Source of the DNA: Streptomyces caatingaensis | GTDB lineage: Bacteria > Actinomycetota > Actinomycetes > Streptomycetales > Streptomycetaceae | Reading direction: 5' to 3' | Length of the DNA: 64,000 bases | Assembly (NCBI RefSeq): GCF_001187435.1 | Contig: NZ_LFXA01000001.1 | Coordinates: 1-64,000 of the forward strand | Part shown: positions 32,819 to 40,957 of the stretch, one piece after another | Position numbering within the stretch: the stretch's first letter is position 1 | Layout: each line of letters opens with the position of its first letter | Made by a program: the position numbers and the translations under genes | The notes under the pieces: model-generated | What the model was told of the DNA's origin: nothing | The model's database searches: none | The model's input: the letters and a program-made list of their open reading frames with translations, nothing else

Positions 32819-32824
32819 ACGGAG

Positions 32825-32855
32825 CGGGCCGCCCCCCGCGTCGGGGGACGGCCCG
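32825..32855. terminator. Bidirectional hairpin between LCP3 and GT2 genes
   Basis: A long GC inverted repeat, CGGGCCG-C-CCCCC paired with GGGGG-A-CGGCCCG, lies in the 42-base gap between the convergent genes and can stop transcription from both sides. Confidence 0.6.
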
Positions 32856-32860
32856 TCGCC

Positions 32861-33874
32861 TCACGCCCTGACCGCGGGCCGGCGGCTGGCGATGACCCGC
32901 TTCGCCAGCGAGCGCGGGCTGGTCAGGAAGCCGAAGCCCCACGACATGTGCATCGTCGCCAGCGCCACGGGGATCTGCGCCCGCGCCCTCAGCGGCAGCC
33001 CCCGGCCCGCCGGCACCGACCCGGCGACGATCGCCGCCAGGTAGCCGCCCGGCACCACCAGCGCCCAGGGCGTCACCGCCGCACCCACGACCAGGCCCGC
33101 CGCGATGGCGACCACCGCCGTCGGCGGGGCCAGGTAGCGCAGATTGATCGACCCCTTGTGGAAACGGGCCACGACGTGCCGCCAACGGCCGTAGTCCTTG
33201 TACTGCTTGGCGAGCGCCCGCACGCTCGGCCGCGGCCGGTACGAGACCTTCAGCTCCGGCGAGAACCAGATCAGCCCGCCCGCCTCACGGATGCGGAAGT
33301 TGAGCTCCCAGTCCTGTGCCCGGATGAACTCCTCGTTGTAGCCGCCCTGCTGCTCCAGCGCCTGCCGCCGGAAGACGCCGAGATAGACGGTCTCGGCCGG
33401 ACCCGCCTCGCCGCCCGTGTGGAACGCCGCGTTCCCCACCCCGATCCTCGAGGTCATCGCGGCGGCGACGGCGTGCTCCCAGTCGTTCTCGCCCTCGGCG
33501 TGCATGATGCCGCCGACGTTCTGCGCGCCCGTCTCGTCCAGCAGCCGCACGGCCGTCTTGATGTAGTCGGGCGACAGCATCCCGTGACCGTCCACCCGCA
33601 CCACGACCGGATGGCGCGACGCCTTGATCGCGGCGTTCAGCGCGGCGGGGGTGCGGCCCGTGGGGTTCGGCACCGTGTGCACGCGGGGGTCCTCGCGGAC
33701 GAGCTCGGCGGCGATCTCGTCCGTACGGTCCGTGGACGGGCCGAGGGCGATCACCACCTCGAGCTCACCGGCGTAGTCCTGCTCCAGGATGTGCCGCACG
33801 GCGGTGCGCAGATGGCGCTCCTCGTTGAGCACCGGCATGATCACGGAAACGGCGGGCGGCTGCTGCTCTGGCAT
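32861..33874 (-). CDS. Glycosyltransferase family 2 protein
   Basis: A 337-residue enzyme with a GT2 fold: VSVIMPVLNEERHLRTAV at the N-terminus, VVRVDGHGMLSPDYI (DxD-type metal site, here DGH) and QDWELNFRIREAGG (acceptor and catalytic base). A C-terminal pair of hydrophobic segments (about 250-290) anchors it to the membrane, as in enzymes that make polymer or exopolysaccharide precursors. It lies inside the LCP cluster on the opposite strand, suggesting a part in building the polymer that LCP enzymes attach. Sugar specificity is unknown. GAGG precedes the ATG at 33874. Confidence 0.9.
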   Translation of the reverse strand: MPEQQPPAVSVIMPVLNEERHLRTAVRHILEQDYAGELEVVIALGPSTDRTDEIAAELVREDPRVHTVPNPTGRTPAALNAAIKASRHPVVVRVDGHGMLSPDYIKTAVRLLDETGAQNVGGIMHAEGENDWEHAVAAAMTSRIGVGNAAFHTGGEAGPAETVYLGVFRRQALEQQGGYNEEFIRAQDWELNFRIREAGGLIWFSPELKVSYRPRPSVRALAKQYKDYGRWRHVVARFHKGSINLRYLAPPTAVVAIAAGLVVGAAVTPWALVVPGGYLAAIVAGSVPAGRGLPLRARAQIPVALATMHMSWGFGFLTSPRSLAKRVIASRRPAVRA

Positions 33875-34032
33875 GGTTCCTCGGGGGTACGGGGGTCGGA
33901 GTGCACCCCGTGGCGGTCTGCGGGATCGTCGGCCACGTTACCGCGAACGGGGGACGGCCGGCCGCGCCGCCCGGGTGGCGGGCCCCGGGCCGACGGCGCG
34001 GTGACGCGGACCGCTGATCGTATGGGCTTACG

Positions 34033-35556
34033 GTGACGGATCCCCGCCCTCCACCGGCAGCGGAGGTCCCCGTGTCCGTACCGCCCCGCCCCCGAGCCCG
34101 TCACGGCGCCCCGCACCGGCCCCGCTGGGGACTGCGCCTCGCCGCCGGGGTGGCCGTCCTGGTGCTGGCGGTCAGCGGCGCGGGCCACACGGTGGTGCAC
34201 GGGATCGAACGGCGCCTCGCCCGCACCGACCCCTTCGCCGGGCTGCGCGACCGGCCCCGGCCCGGCCTCGGCACCAACCTCCTCGTCGTCGGCACCGACG
34301 GCCGCGACGTGATCACCGAGGAGGAGCGCGTCCGCTACCGGCTGGGCGGGGCGCCCTGCCACTGCACCGACACCGTGATGCTGGTGCACCTCTCCGAGGC
34401 GCGCGACCGGGTGACCGTGGTCGGCCTCCCGCGCGACTCCTACGCGATGCTCCCCGAGCACAAGGACGCCTCGGGCGTCCGCCGCCCCGCCCATCCGCAG
34501 AAGCTCAACGCCGCCTACGCGGAGGGCGGCCCCCGGCTGACCGTGCGCACCGTCGAGCAGCTCACCGGCGTGCACGTCGACCACTACCTGGAGATCGACT
34601 TCACCGCCTTCATGCGGACCGTGGACCTCCTCGGCGGGGTGCGGGTCTGCACGGAACGGCCCCTGCGGGACGCCTGGAGCGGGCTCGACCTGCCGGCCGG
34701 CCCCAGCACGCTCGACGGCGGGCGGGCCCTGCAGTACGTCCGCTCCCGGCACCTGGGCTCCGGCTCCGACCTGGAGCGGATGGAACGGCAGCAGCGGTTC
34801 CTCGCCGCGCTGCTGGAACGGGCGGGAAGCGGGGCGCTGCTCGATCCGGCACTCCTCCACGAGGTGCTCGTGACCGCCCTCGGCTCCGTCCGCGCCGACC
34901 GGGGCCTGGACGGCGAGCGGCTGGTCGAGCTGGGCGGCGCGGTGCGGCACCTGACGCCCGCCACGGCCGAGTTCGTCTCCGTGCCGGTCTCCGTGGCCGA
35001 CTACCCCGTCCCGGGCGTCGGCTCGACCGTGCGCTGGGACGGGCCCGGGGCCGAGCGGATCTTCCGCGCCCTGCGCACGGACCGGCCGCTGGCCCCCCGC
35101 TCCGCCCGCTCCTCCCACGACGGGAAGGCGGGCGCGCCGCAGCCGCCGCGCTTCGTCGAGGTGCCGCCGGGCCGGATCCGCGTCCAGGTGCTGGACGGCA
35201 GCGGGCGGCGGAGGCTCGGGGGGACGGCGGACGCCGCGCTCCGGGCCACGGGCTTCGCGACGACGGGCGTGCCCGTCGCGGCCCCCTCCCCCGCCCCGCG
35301 CACGGAGATCGCCTTCGATCCGCGCTGGGACCGGTCGGCGCGGTCGCTGGCGGCGGCGGTGCCGGGGGCCGTGCTGCGGCCGGCCCCCGGGCAGGGGCCG
35401 CTGATGCGGGTGACGCTGGGGGCGGACTTCGCCGGGGTCCGTGCCGTACGGGCCGTGCGGCCGTCGCCCCCGGCGGGGGACCGCCCGGCGGTGCTCACGG
35501 GGGACCGGGCGGTCTGCCCTCCGGCGTCCGGGCCCCTCGGCGGTCAGTCGTCGTAG
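34033..35556 (+). CDS. LCP-family protein 4 with LytR_C domain
   Basis: A 507-residue LCP protein with one TM segment (about 33-53). The LCP domain holds NLLVVGTDGRDV, CTDTVMLVHLSEAR, VGLPRDSYAMLP, GGRALQYVRSRHL and RMERQQRFL. A LytR_C-like domain starts IRVQVLDGSG. The tail carries RAVCPPASG. Start GTG at 34033. Its last 13 bases overlap the convergent thioesterase gene. It differs from LCP2/3 in a close Cys pair (PCHC) ahead of the D-T-V-M motif. Confidence 0.92.
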   Translation: MTDPRPPPAAEVPVSVPPRPRARHGAPHRPRWGLRLAAGVAVLVLAVSGAGHTVVHGIERRLARTDPFAGLRDRPRPGLGTNLLVVGTDGRDVITEEERVRYRLGGAPCHCTDTVMLVHLSEARDRVTVVGLPRDSYAMLPEHKDASGVRRPAHPQKLNAAYAEGGPRLTVRTVEQLTGVHVDHYLEIDFTAFMRTVDLLGGVRVCTERPLRDAWSGLDLPAGPSTLDGGRALQYVRSRHLGSGSDLERMERQQRFLAALLERAGSGALLDPALLHEVLVTALGSVRADRGLDGERLVELGGAVRHLTPATAEFVSVPVSVADYPVPGVGSTVRWDGPGAERIFRALRTDRPLAPRSARSSHDGKAGAPQPPRFVEVPPGRIRVQVLDGSGRRRLGGTADAALRATGFATTGVPVAAPSPAPRTEIAFDPRWDRSARSLAAAVPGAVLRPAPGQGPLMRVTLGADFAGVRAVRAVRPSPPAGDRPAVLTGDRAVCPPASGPLGGQSS

Positions 35557-36101
35557 CCCTCGGCCGCCCGGTTCTGCCGCAGCTCCATGATCGCCCGCCG
35601 CCGCGCCAGCCGGTGCGTGCGCCGGATCTGCGCCTCCTGGTAGCGCCGCCGGTCACGGTCCGTCTCCGGGATCACCGGAGGCACGGGCCGCGGCTTCCCT
35701 TCCTCGTCGACGGCGGCGAAGACGAGATAGGCGCTCCCCACCTGCGTCGCGGGCCGCGACTCGTTCCACCGCTCGGCGAGCACCCGCACCCCGATCTCCA
35801 TCGAGGACCGGCCGGTCCAGTTCACCTGGGCCTTGACGTGGACGAGGTCCCCGACGCGGACGGGCTCCAGGAAGGCCATCTCGTCCATGGAGGCCGTCAC
35901 GGCGGGCCCGCCGGAGTGCCGGCCGGCGACCGCCCCGGCCACGTCGTCCACCAGTTTCATGATCACGCCACCGTGCACGGTGCCCAGCAGATTGGTCTCG
36001 TTGCTGGTCATGATGTGGGACAGCGTGGTGCGGGACGCCGAGGTCGGCTTGCCGGGTATCCCGGCCCCACCGGACTCGGCGGTCCGGTCGTGAGTGGTCA
36101 T
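35544..36101 (-). CDS. Acyl-CoA thioesterase, hotdog fold
   Basis: A 185-residue cytosolic thioesterase of the BACH/YciA type that hydrolyses acyl-CoA. The core SHIMTSNETNLLGTVHGGVIMKLVDDVAG carries the catalytic Asn/Asp region and the hotdog helix; MDEMAFLEPVRVGDLVHV follows. The basic C-terminal helix is common in actinobacterial members. The start is set at 36101, where the family similarity begins; the longer open frame upstream overlaps LCP5. Substrate length is unknown. Confidence 0.9.
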   Translation of the reverse strand: MTTHDRTAESGGAGIPGKPTSASRTTLSHIMTSNETNLLGTVHGGVIMKLVDDVAGAVAGRHSGGPAVTASMDEMAFLEPVRVGDLVHVKAQVNWTGRSSMEIGVRVLAERWNESRPATQVGSAYLVFAAVDEEGKPRPVPPVIPETDRDRRRYQEAQIRRTHRLARRRAIMELRQNRAAEGYDD

Positions 36102-36221
36102 GCGTCCCACTGTATGCGGGCGGCGGGACGCGGGCCGCATCTGCATCAGGTCTGCAACAGCCCTGCTCCGGTCTCGTACCACCCCGCGGGGCACCTCGCG
36201 CGGGCGGGCACACTTGCCCTC

Positions 36222-37376
36222 ATGAACCAGTGGCCCGAAGCGCGGAACAACGACCCCCGGAACCCGTACGGGAGCCCCGGCGCTCCCATACGTCCCCAGG
36301 GCTCCCCCGCCCCGCCCCCGCGCGACGGCTACAGCACGGGCCAGGTCTACGGCCGCGGCGGCGCCGTCCCCCCGCGCACGGGAGGCCGGCGCCCCAACTG
36401 GCGCAGGCGCATCACCATAGGTCTGCTCGCCTTCGTCGCGGTGCTGCTCGTCGTCTCCGTGAGCACCTACTTCTGGGCGGACTCGAAGCTGCGGCGCGAG
36501 GTGGACCTCGGCAAGGTCGCGGACCGGCCGCCGGCCGGCGAGGGCACCAACTACCTGATCGTGGGCTCCGACAGCCGCGAGGGCCTGTCCGACGAGGACA
36601 AGAAGGAGCTGCACACCGGCTCCGCCGACGGCAAGCGCACCGACTCGATGATGATCCTGCACACGGGCGACAACGGCACCACGATGCTGAGCCTGCCCCG
36701 TGACTCCTACGTCACCATCCCCGCCTTCACCGGCGCGAAGTCCGGCAAGCGGTACCCCGCCTCGACGCACAAGCTCAACCAGGCGTACGCGGACGGCGGT
36801 GCCGAACTGCTCGTCCGCACCGTCGAGTTCAACACCGGGCTGCGCATCGACCACTACGCGGAGATCGGCTTCGGCGGCTTCCGCAGCCTGGTCGACTCGC
36901 TCGGCGGCGTGGACATGTGCATCGACAAGCCGATCAAGGACCGTGACTCCGGCGCCGACTTCAAGGCCGGCTGCCAGACGCTGGACGGCAAGCAGTCGCT
37001 GGCGTTCGTCCGCCAGCGCCACCAGGAGGCGGACCAGGACCTGGGCCGGATGCGCAACCAGCAGAAGTTCCTCAACACCCTGGCCAAGCAGGCCGCTTCG
37101 CCGTCCACGATCCTCAACCCGTTCCGGCTCTACCCGGTGATCGGCTCCGGCCTCGACACGCTCATCGTCGACAAGGACATGGAGCTGTGGGACCTGACCT
37201 CGATGTTCTGGGCGATGAAGGGCGTCACGGGCGGCGACGGCCGGCAGCTGACGGTGCCGGTCGGGACCGCCAACCTGCCGACGCGGGGCGACGGCGTCGC
37301 GGTCAAGTGGGACCCGGTGAAGTCCAAGCAGCTCTTCGCGCAGCTGAAGAACGACGAGAAGGTGACCGTCCAGTAG
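36222..37376 (+). CDS. LCP-family protein 5
   Basis: A 384-residue LCP protein. A Pro/Gly-rich cytoplasmic tail of about 60 residues precedes the TM segment (about 67-88). The LCP domain shows NYLIVGSDSREGLSDED, RTDSMMILHTGDNG, LSLPRDSYVTIP, KQSLAFVRQRHQ and RMRNQQKFL. There is no LytR_C domain and no C-terminal Cys. It resembles LCP4 in the DSYV and THKLNQAYADGG segments. The ATG at 36222 begins the conserved MNQWPE start. Confidence 0.93.
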   Translation: MNQWPEARNNDPRNPYGSPGAPIRPQGSPAPPPRDGYSTGQVYGRGGAVPPRTGGRRPNWRRRITIGLLAFVAVLLVVSVSTYFWADSKLRREVDLGKVADRPPAGEGTNYLIVGSDSREGLSDEDKKELHTGSADGKRTDSMMILHTGDNGTTMLSLPRDSYVTIPAFTGAKSGKRYPASTHKLNQAYADGGAELLVRTVEFNTGLRIDHYAEIGFGGFRSLVDSLGGVDMCIDKPIKDRDSGADFKAGCQTLDGKQSLAFVRQRHQEADQDLGRMRNQQKFLNTLAKQAASPSTILNPFRLYPVIGSGLDTLIVDKDMELWDLTSMFWAMKGVTGGDGRQLTVPVGTANLPTRGDGVAVKWDPVKSKQLFAQLKNDEKVTVQ

Positions 37377-37383
37377 CAGCGGC

Positions 37384-38172
37384 TCAGGCGGCCTCCGGCA
37401 TCGCCGACTCGATGACCGCGAAGATCCCGCCCTGCGGGTCGGAGACGACCGCCATCCGGCCCGCCACCATGTCGAAGGGCGGCTTCAGCACCGATCCGCC
37501 GGCCCGCACCAGCGCGTCCACGGTGGTGTCGGCGCCGTCCACGGCGAAGTACGTCAGCCAGTGCGGCGGCGTGCCCGGCGGGAGGCGGTCGAGCCCGTGC
37601 AGCCCGCCGACGGGCCGGCCGTCCACCGTGAGGACGTAGTAGCCGGGCACCTCCGGGGACGGCTCGACCTCGACGCCCAGCGCCGCCGGGTAGAAGGTCC
37701 GGGCCGCGTCCACGTCCGGGCTCGCGAGCTCGTTCCAGGTCAGCGCGCCCGGCTCGTTGACCACCTCGCAGCCGAAGAAGTCGCGCGGCTCCCAGAGCCC
37801 GAAGACCGCCTCCGAGGGATCGGCGACGATCGCCATCCGCCCGAAGGTCAGCACGTCCATGGCGGGCATGACGACCGTACCGCCGTGCGCCGCGACGGCA
37901 CGGGCCGCCGCCTCGGCGTCGGCGACCGAGAGGTAGGTCGTCCAGGCCGTGGGCGGCGCGGGCTGTCCGTCCTGGGCCATGGCGGGGCCGATGCCGGCCA
38001 CCGCGCGGCCGTTCAGCGCGCACACCGCGTACCCGCCGGTCTCCGGCGGCCCGGGCTCGCCCTGCCAGCCGAAGAGATCGCGGTAGAAGTCGAGCGCCGC
38101 GCGCTGGTCCGGCGCCATGAGATCGACCCAGCAGGGGGTGCCGGGCGCGTAGCCGTTGCGTACCTCGGGCAT
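37384..38172 (-). CDS. VOC-family protein, two glyoxalase domains
   Basis: A 262-residue protein with two tandem vicinal-oxygen-chelate domains, one starting GTPCWVDLMAPDQRAALDFY and the other LTWNELASPDVDAARTFY. Such proteins include glyoxalases, dioxygenases and antibiotic-binding resistance proteins; those with this pattern are often annotated as CFP30B-like. No specific substrate can be named. The start ATG at 38172 is by family length. It converges on LCP5 with 7 bases between the stops. Confidence 0.85.
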   Translation of the reverse strand: MPEVRNGYAPGTPCWVDLMAPDQRAALDFYRDLFGWQGEPGPPETGGYAVCALNGRAVAGIGPAMAQDGQPAPPTAWTTYLSVADAEAAARAVAAHGGTVVMPAMDVLTFGRMAIVADPSEAVFGLWEPRDFFGCEVVNEPGALTWNELASPDVDAARTFYPAALGVEVEPSPEVPGYYVLTVDGRPVGGLHGLDRLPPGTPPHWLTYFAVDGADTTVDALVRAGGSVLKPPFDMVAGRMAVVSDPQGGIFAVIESAMPEAA

Positions 38173-38218
38173 GCCTCCAGCCTGGGCCCGGTCCCGGGCG
38201 GCCGCCACTCGGCGGGGT

Positions 38219-39559
38219 CTAGGCCCGCGGCCGGCCCATCGCCCGGTACGTCCAGCCCGCCGCCCGCCACGCCGCCGCGTCCAGCGTGTTGCGGCCGTCG
38301 AGCAGATGCCGTTCCGCGACGACGGAGCCCAGGGCCTCCGGGTCCAGGGCGCGGAACTCGCCCCACTCCGTGAGGTGGAGGACGGCCTTCGCCCCCCGGC
38401 ACGCCTCCAGCGCGCTGTCCGCGTACGCCAGCGTGGGGAAGACGCGCCGCGCGTTCTCCATGCCCTTGGGGTCGTAGACGGTGACCTGCCCGCCCTGGAG
38501 GTGGATCTGGCCGGCGACGTTGAGGGCGGGCGAGTCGCGGACGTCGTCCGAGTCGGGCTTGAAGGTGGCGCCCAGCACGGCCACGCGCTGGCCGAGGAAG
38601 CTGCCGCCGACCGTCTCGCGGGCGAGCTCGACCATGTGGCCGCGGCGGCGCATGTTGATGGAGTCGACCTCGCGGAGGAAGGTGAGCGCCTGGTCGGCGC
38701 CCAGCTCGCCGGCGCGGGCCATGAAGGCCCGGATGTCCTTGGGCAGGCAGCCGCCGCCGAAGCCGATCCCGGCCCGCAGGAACTTCCGGCCGATCCGCTC
38801 GTCGTGCCCGATGGCCTCCGCCAGCTTGGCGACGTCGCCGTCGGCGGCCTCGCAGACCTCGGCCATGGCGTTGATGAAGGAGATCTTCGTGGCGAGGAAG
38901 GAGTTGGCGGCGGCCTTGACCAGCTCGGCGGTCGGGTAGTCGGTGACGACGAACGGCGACCCCTCGCCGACCGGCGTCGCGTACACCTCGCGCAGCACCT
39001 TCTCCGCGCGCTCGCCCCGGACGCCGACGACGATCCGGTCGGGGTGGAGGGTGTCCTCGACGGCGAAGCCCTCGCGCAGGAACTCCGGGTTCCAGGCGAG
39101 CTCCACCTCGGCGCCGGCGGGCGCGAGTTCGGCCAGCCGGCGGGCCAGCCGGGCCGCCGAGCCCACCGGCACGGTGGACTTGCCGACGACCAGCGCGGGC
39201 CGGCGCAGCCGCGGCGCGAGCGACTCGACGGCGGCGTCGACGTACGACATGTCACAGGCGTACTCGCCGTGCTTCTGCGGGGTGTTGACGCAGACGAAGT
39301 GGACGTCGCCGAACTCGGCGACCTCGTCCCAGGAGGTGGTGAAGCGCAGCCGCCCGCTGGAGCCCTCCAGCCCCGCGACGTGCTTGCGCAACAGTTCCTC
39401 CAGTCCCGGCTCGTACATCGGGACCTCGGCGCGGGAGAGCATCTCGATCTTCTCGGGGAGCACGTCGAGGCCGAGCACCTCGAAACCGAGTTCGGCCATG
39501 GCCGCCGCATGGGTCGCGCCGAGATAGCCGGTGCCGATCACGGTGATCTTGGGGGCCAT
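38219..39559 (-). CDS. UDP-glucose 6-dehydrogenase
   Basis: A 446-residue NAD-dependent enzyme that oxidises UDP-glucose twice to UDP-glucuronate. Features: the N-terminal Rossmann motif VIGTGYLGATHA, EYACDMSYVD, the substrate-binding WNPEFLREGFAV, the catalytic Cys271 in GFGGGCLPKD and the C-terminal VYDPKGMENA. UDP-glucuronate feeds capsule or teichuronic-type wall polymers, which fits the nearby LCP ligases. A close relative such as UDP-ManNAc dehydrogenase is less likely given the length and motifs. Confidence 0.93.
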   Translation of the reverse strand: MAPKITVIGTGYLGATHAAAMAELGFEVLGLDVLPEKIEMLSRAEVPMYEPGLEELLRKHVAGLEGSSGRLRFTTSWDEVAEFGDVHFVCVNTPQKHGEYACDMSYVDAAVESLAPRLRRPALVVGKSTVPVGSAARLARRLAELAPAGAEVELAWNPEFLREGFAVEDTLHPDRIVVGVRGERAEKVLREVYATPVGEGSPFVVTDYPTAELVKAAANSFLATKISFINAMAEVCEAADGDVAKLAEAIGHDERIGRKFLRAGIGFGGGCLPKDIRAFMARAGELGADQALTFLREVDSINMRRRGHMVELARETVGGSFLGQRVAVLGATFKPDSDDVRDSPALNVAGQIHLQGGQVTVYDPKGMENARRVFPTLAYADSALEACRGAKAVLHLTEWGEFRALDPEALGSVVAERHLLDGRNTLDAAAWRAAGWTYRAMGRPRA

Positions 39560-39697
39560 GCGTGCTCCAGGGACGTACGGGGTGCCGATTGCGTGCGCCC
39601 GAGCATAGTCGGGGCCCCGGTTGGGGAGATTCCGGGTGATCGGGTGCTGTCGGCAAGCTCACGTATCCGGCCACGTCCGGCGCCCCTAGAATCACGG

Positions 39698-39711
39698 TTA
39701 CTAGTCGGTAA
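39698..39711. promoter_or_regulatory. Palindrome TTAC-N6-GTAA before the acyl-CoA dehydrogenase gene
   Basis: A perfect inverted repeat TTACTAGTCGGTAA lies 26 bases before the GTG start of the acyl-CoA dehydrogenase gene. TetR-family fatty-acid regulators of actinobacteria often bind sites of this shape. No regulator gene is next to it, so which protein binds is unknown. Confidence 0.5.
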
Positions 39712-39736
39712 TTAATGCGCTCTGGGGAGTTTCGCC

Positions 39737-40894
39737 GTGGCGGGAAACAAGGACTTCGACCTGTACAAGGTGTCCGAGGAGCACGACGAGCTCCGCAAGG
39801 TCGTGCGCTCGCTGGCCGAGGCGAAGATCGCGCCGTTCGCCGCCGAGGTGGACGAGGAGGGCCGCTTCCCGCAGGAGGCCCTCGACGCGCTGGTCGCCGC
39901 CGACCTGCAGGCCGTGCACGTCCCCGAGGAGTTCGGCGGCGCCGGTGCCGACGCGCTGGCCACCGTCATCGTGATCGAGGAGGTCGCCCGCGTCTGCGCC
40001 TCGTCCTCCCTGATCCCGGCCGTCAACAAGCTCGGCTCGCTGCCCGTCGCCCTCTCCGGCTCGGACGAGCTCAAGAAGCGCTACCTGGGCCCGCTCGCCA
40101 AGGGCGACGCGATGTTCTCCTACTGCCTCAGCGAGCCCGACGCGGGCTCGGACGCCGCCGGCATGAAGACCCGCGCCGTGCGCGACGGCGACTCCTACGT
40201 GCTCAACGGCGTCAAGCGCTGGATCACCAACGCCGGCGTCAGCGAGTACTACACGGTGATGGCCGTGACCGACCCGGAGAAGCGCTCCAAGGGCATCTCC
40301 GCCTTCGTCGTCGAGAAGTCCGACGAGGGCGTCTCCTTCGGCGCCCCGGAGAAGAAGCTCGGCATCAAGGGCTCCCCGACCCGCGAGGTCTACTTCGACA
40401 ACGTCCGCATCCCCGCCGACCGCATGATCGGCGAGGAGGGCACCGGCTTCGCCACCGCCATGAAGACCCTGGACCACACCCGCGTCACCATCGCGGCCCA
40501 GGCCCTCGGCATCGCCCAGGGCGCCCTCGACTACGCCAAGGAGTACGTCAAGGAGCGCAAGCAGTTCGGCAAGCCGATCGGCGACTTCCAGGGCGTCCAG
40601 TTCATGCTCGCCGACATGGCGATGAAGCTGGAGGCGGCCCGGCAGCTGACCTACGCGGCGGCCGCCAAGTCCGAGCGCACCGACGGCGACCTGACCTTCT
40701 TCGGCGCCGCCGCCAAGTGCTACGCCTCCGACGCCGCCATGGAGATCACCACCGACGCGGTCCAGCTGCTCGGCGGCTACGGCTACACGCGCGACTACCC
40801 GCTGGAGCGGATGATGCGCGACGCGAAGATCACCCAGATCTACGAGGGCACCAACCAGGTGCAGCGCATCGTCATGGCGCGCAACCTGCCGTAG
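39737..40894 (+). CDS. Acyl-CoA dehydrogenase
   Basis: A 385-residue FAD-dependent enzyme of fatty-acid or branched-chain acyl-CoA oxidation. It carries SYCLSEPDAGSDAAGMKT, WITNAGVSEYYTVMAV, KQFGKPIGDFQGVQFMLADMA and the catalytic-base loop QIYEGTNQVQR. The GTG start has GGGGAG upstream. The last 320 bases (40575-40894) are repeated at 47334-47653 with one silent difference (G40660 versus C47419), so the 3' end of the intact gene may have been supplied by the island that follows it. The encoded protein is full length. Confidence 0.95.
   Translation: MAGNKDFDLYKVSEEHDELRKVVRSLAEAKIAPFAAEVDEEGRFPQEALDALVAADLQAVHVPEEFGGAGADALATVIVIEEVARVCASSSLIPAVNKLGSLPVALSGSDELKKRYLGPLAKGDAMFSYCLSEPDAGSDAAGMKTRAVRDGDSYVLNGVKRWITNAGVSEYYTVMAVTDPEKRSKGISAFVVEKSDEGVSFGAPEKKLGIKGSPTREVYFDNVRIPADRMIGEEGTGFATAMKTLDHTRVTIAAQALGIAQGALDYAKEYVKERKQFGKPIGDFQGVQFMLADMAMKLEAARQLTYAAAAKSERTDGDLTFFGAAAKCYASDAAMEITTDAVQLLGGYGYTRDYPLERMMRDAKITQIYEGTNQVQRIVMARNLP
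40575..40894 (+). repeat. Left copy of the 320-base direct repeat bordering the island
   Basis: This is codons 280-385 of the acyl-CoA dehydrogenase gene. It matches 47334-47653 at a constant offset of 6759 bases with a single mismatch (40660), and identity stops exactly at the TAG stop codon. An outlying 11-base match (40560-40570) lies just upstream. The pair marks the borders of the island. Confidence 0.95.
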
Positions 40895-40904
40895 CCCGTT
40901 CTTC

Positions 40905-40953
40905 CCGGAGGTCCGGAACAGCCTCGAGAGGGGCGGCTGTTCCGGACCTCCGG
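40905..40953. terminator. Perfect 19-bp hairpin after the acyl-CoA dehydrogenase gene
   Basis: Arms 40905-40923 and 40935-40953 are perfectly complementary with an 11-base loop. It begins 11 bases after the stop codon and ends 5 bases before the convergent ORF's stop. It should terminate transcription from both sides. It is absent after the right-hand copy of the repeat, so it belongs to the island side of the junction. Confidence 0.7.
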
Positions 40954-40957
40954 CGTA

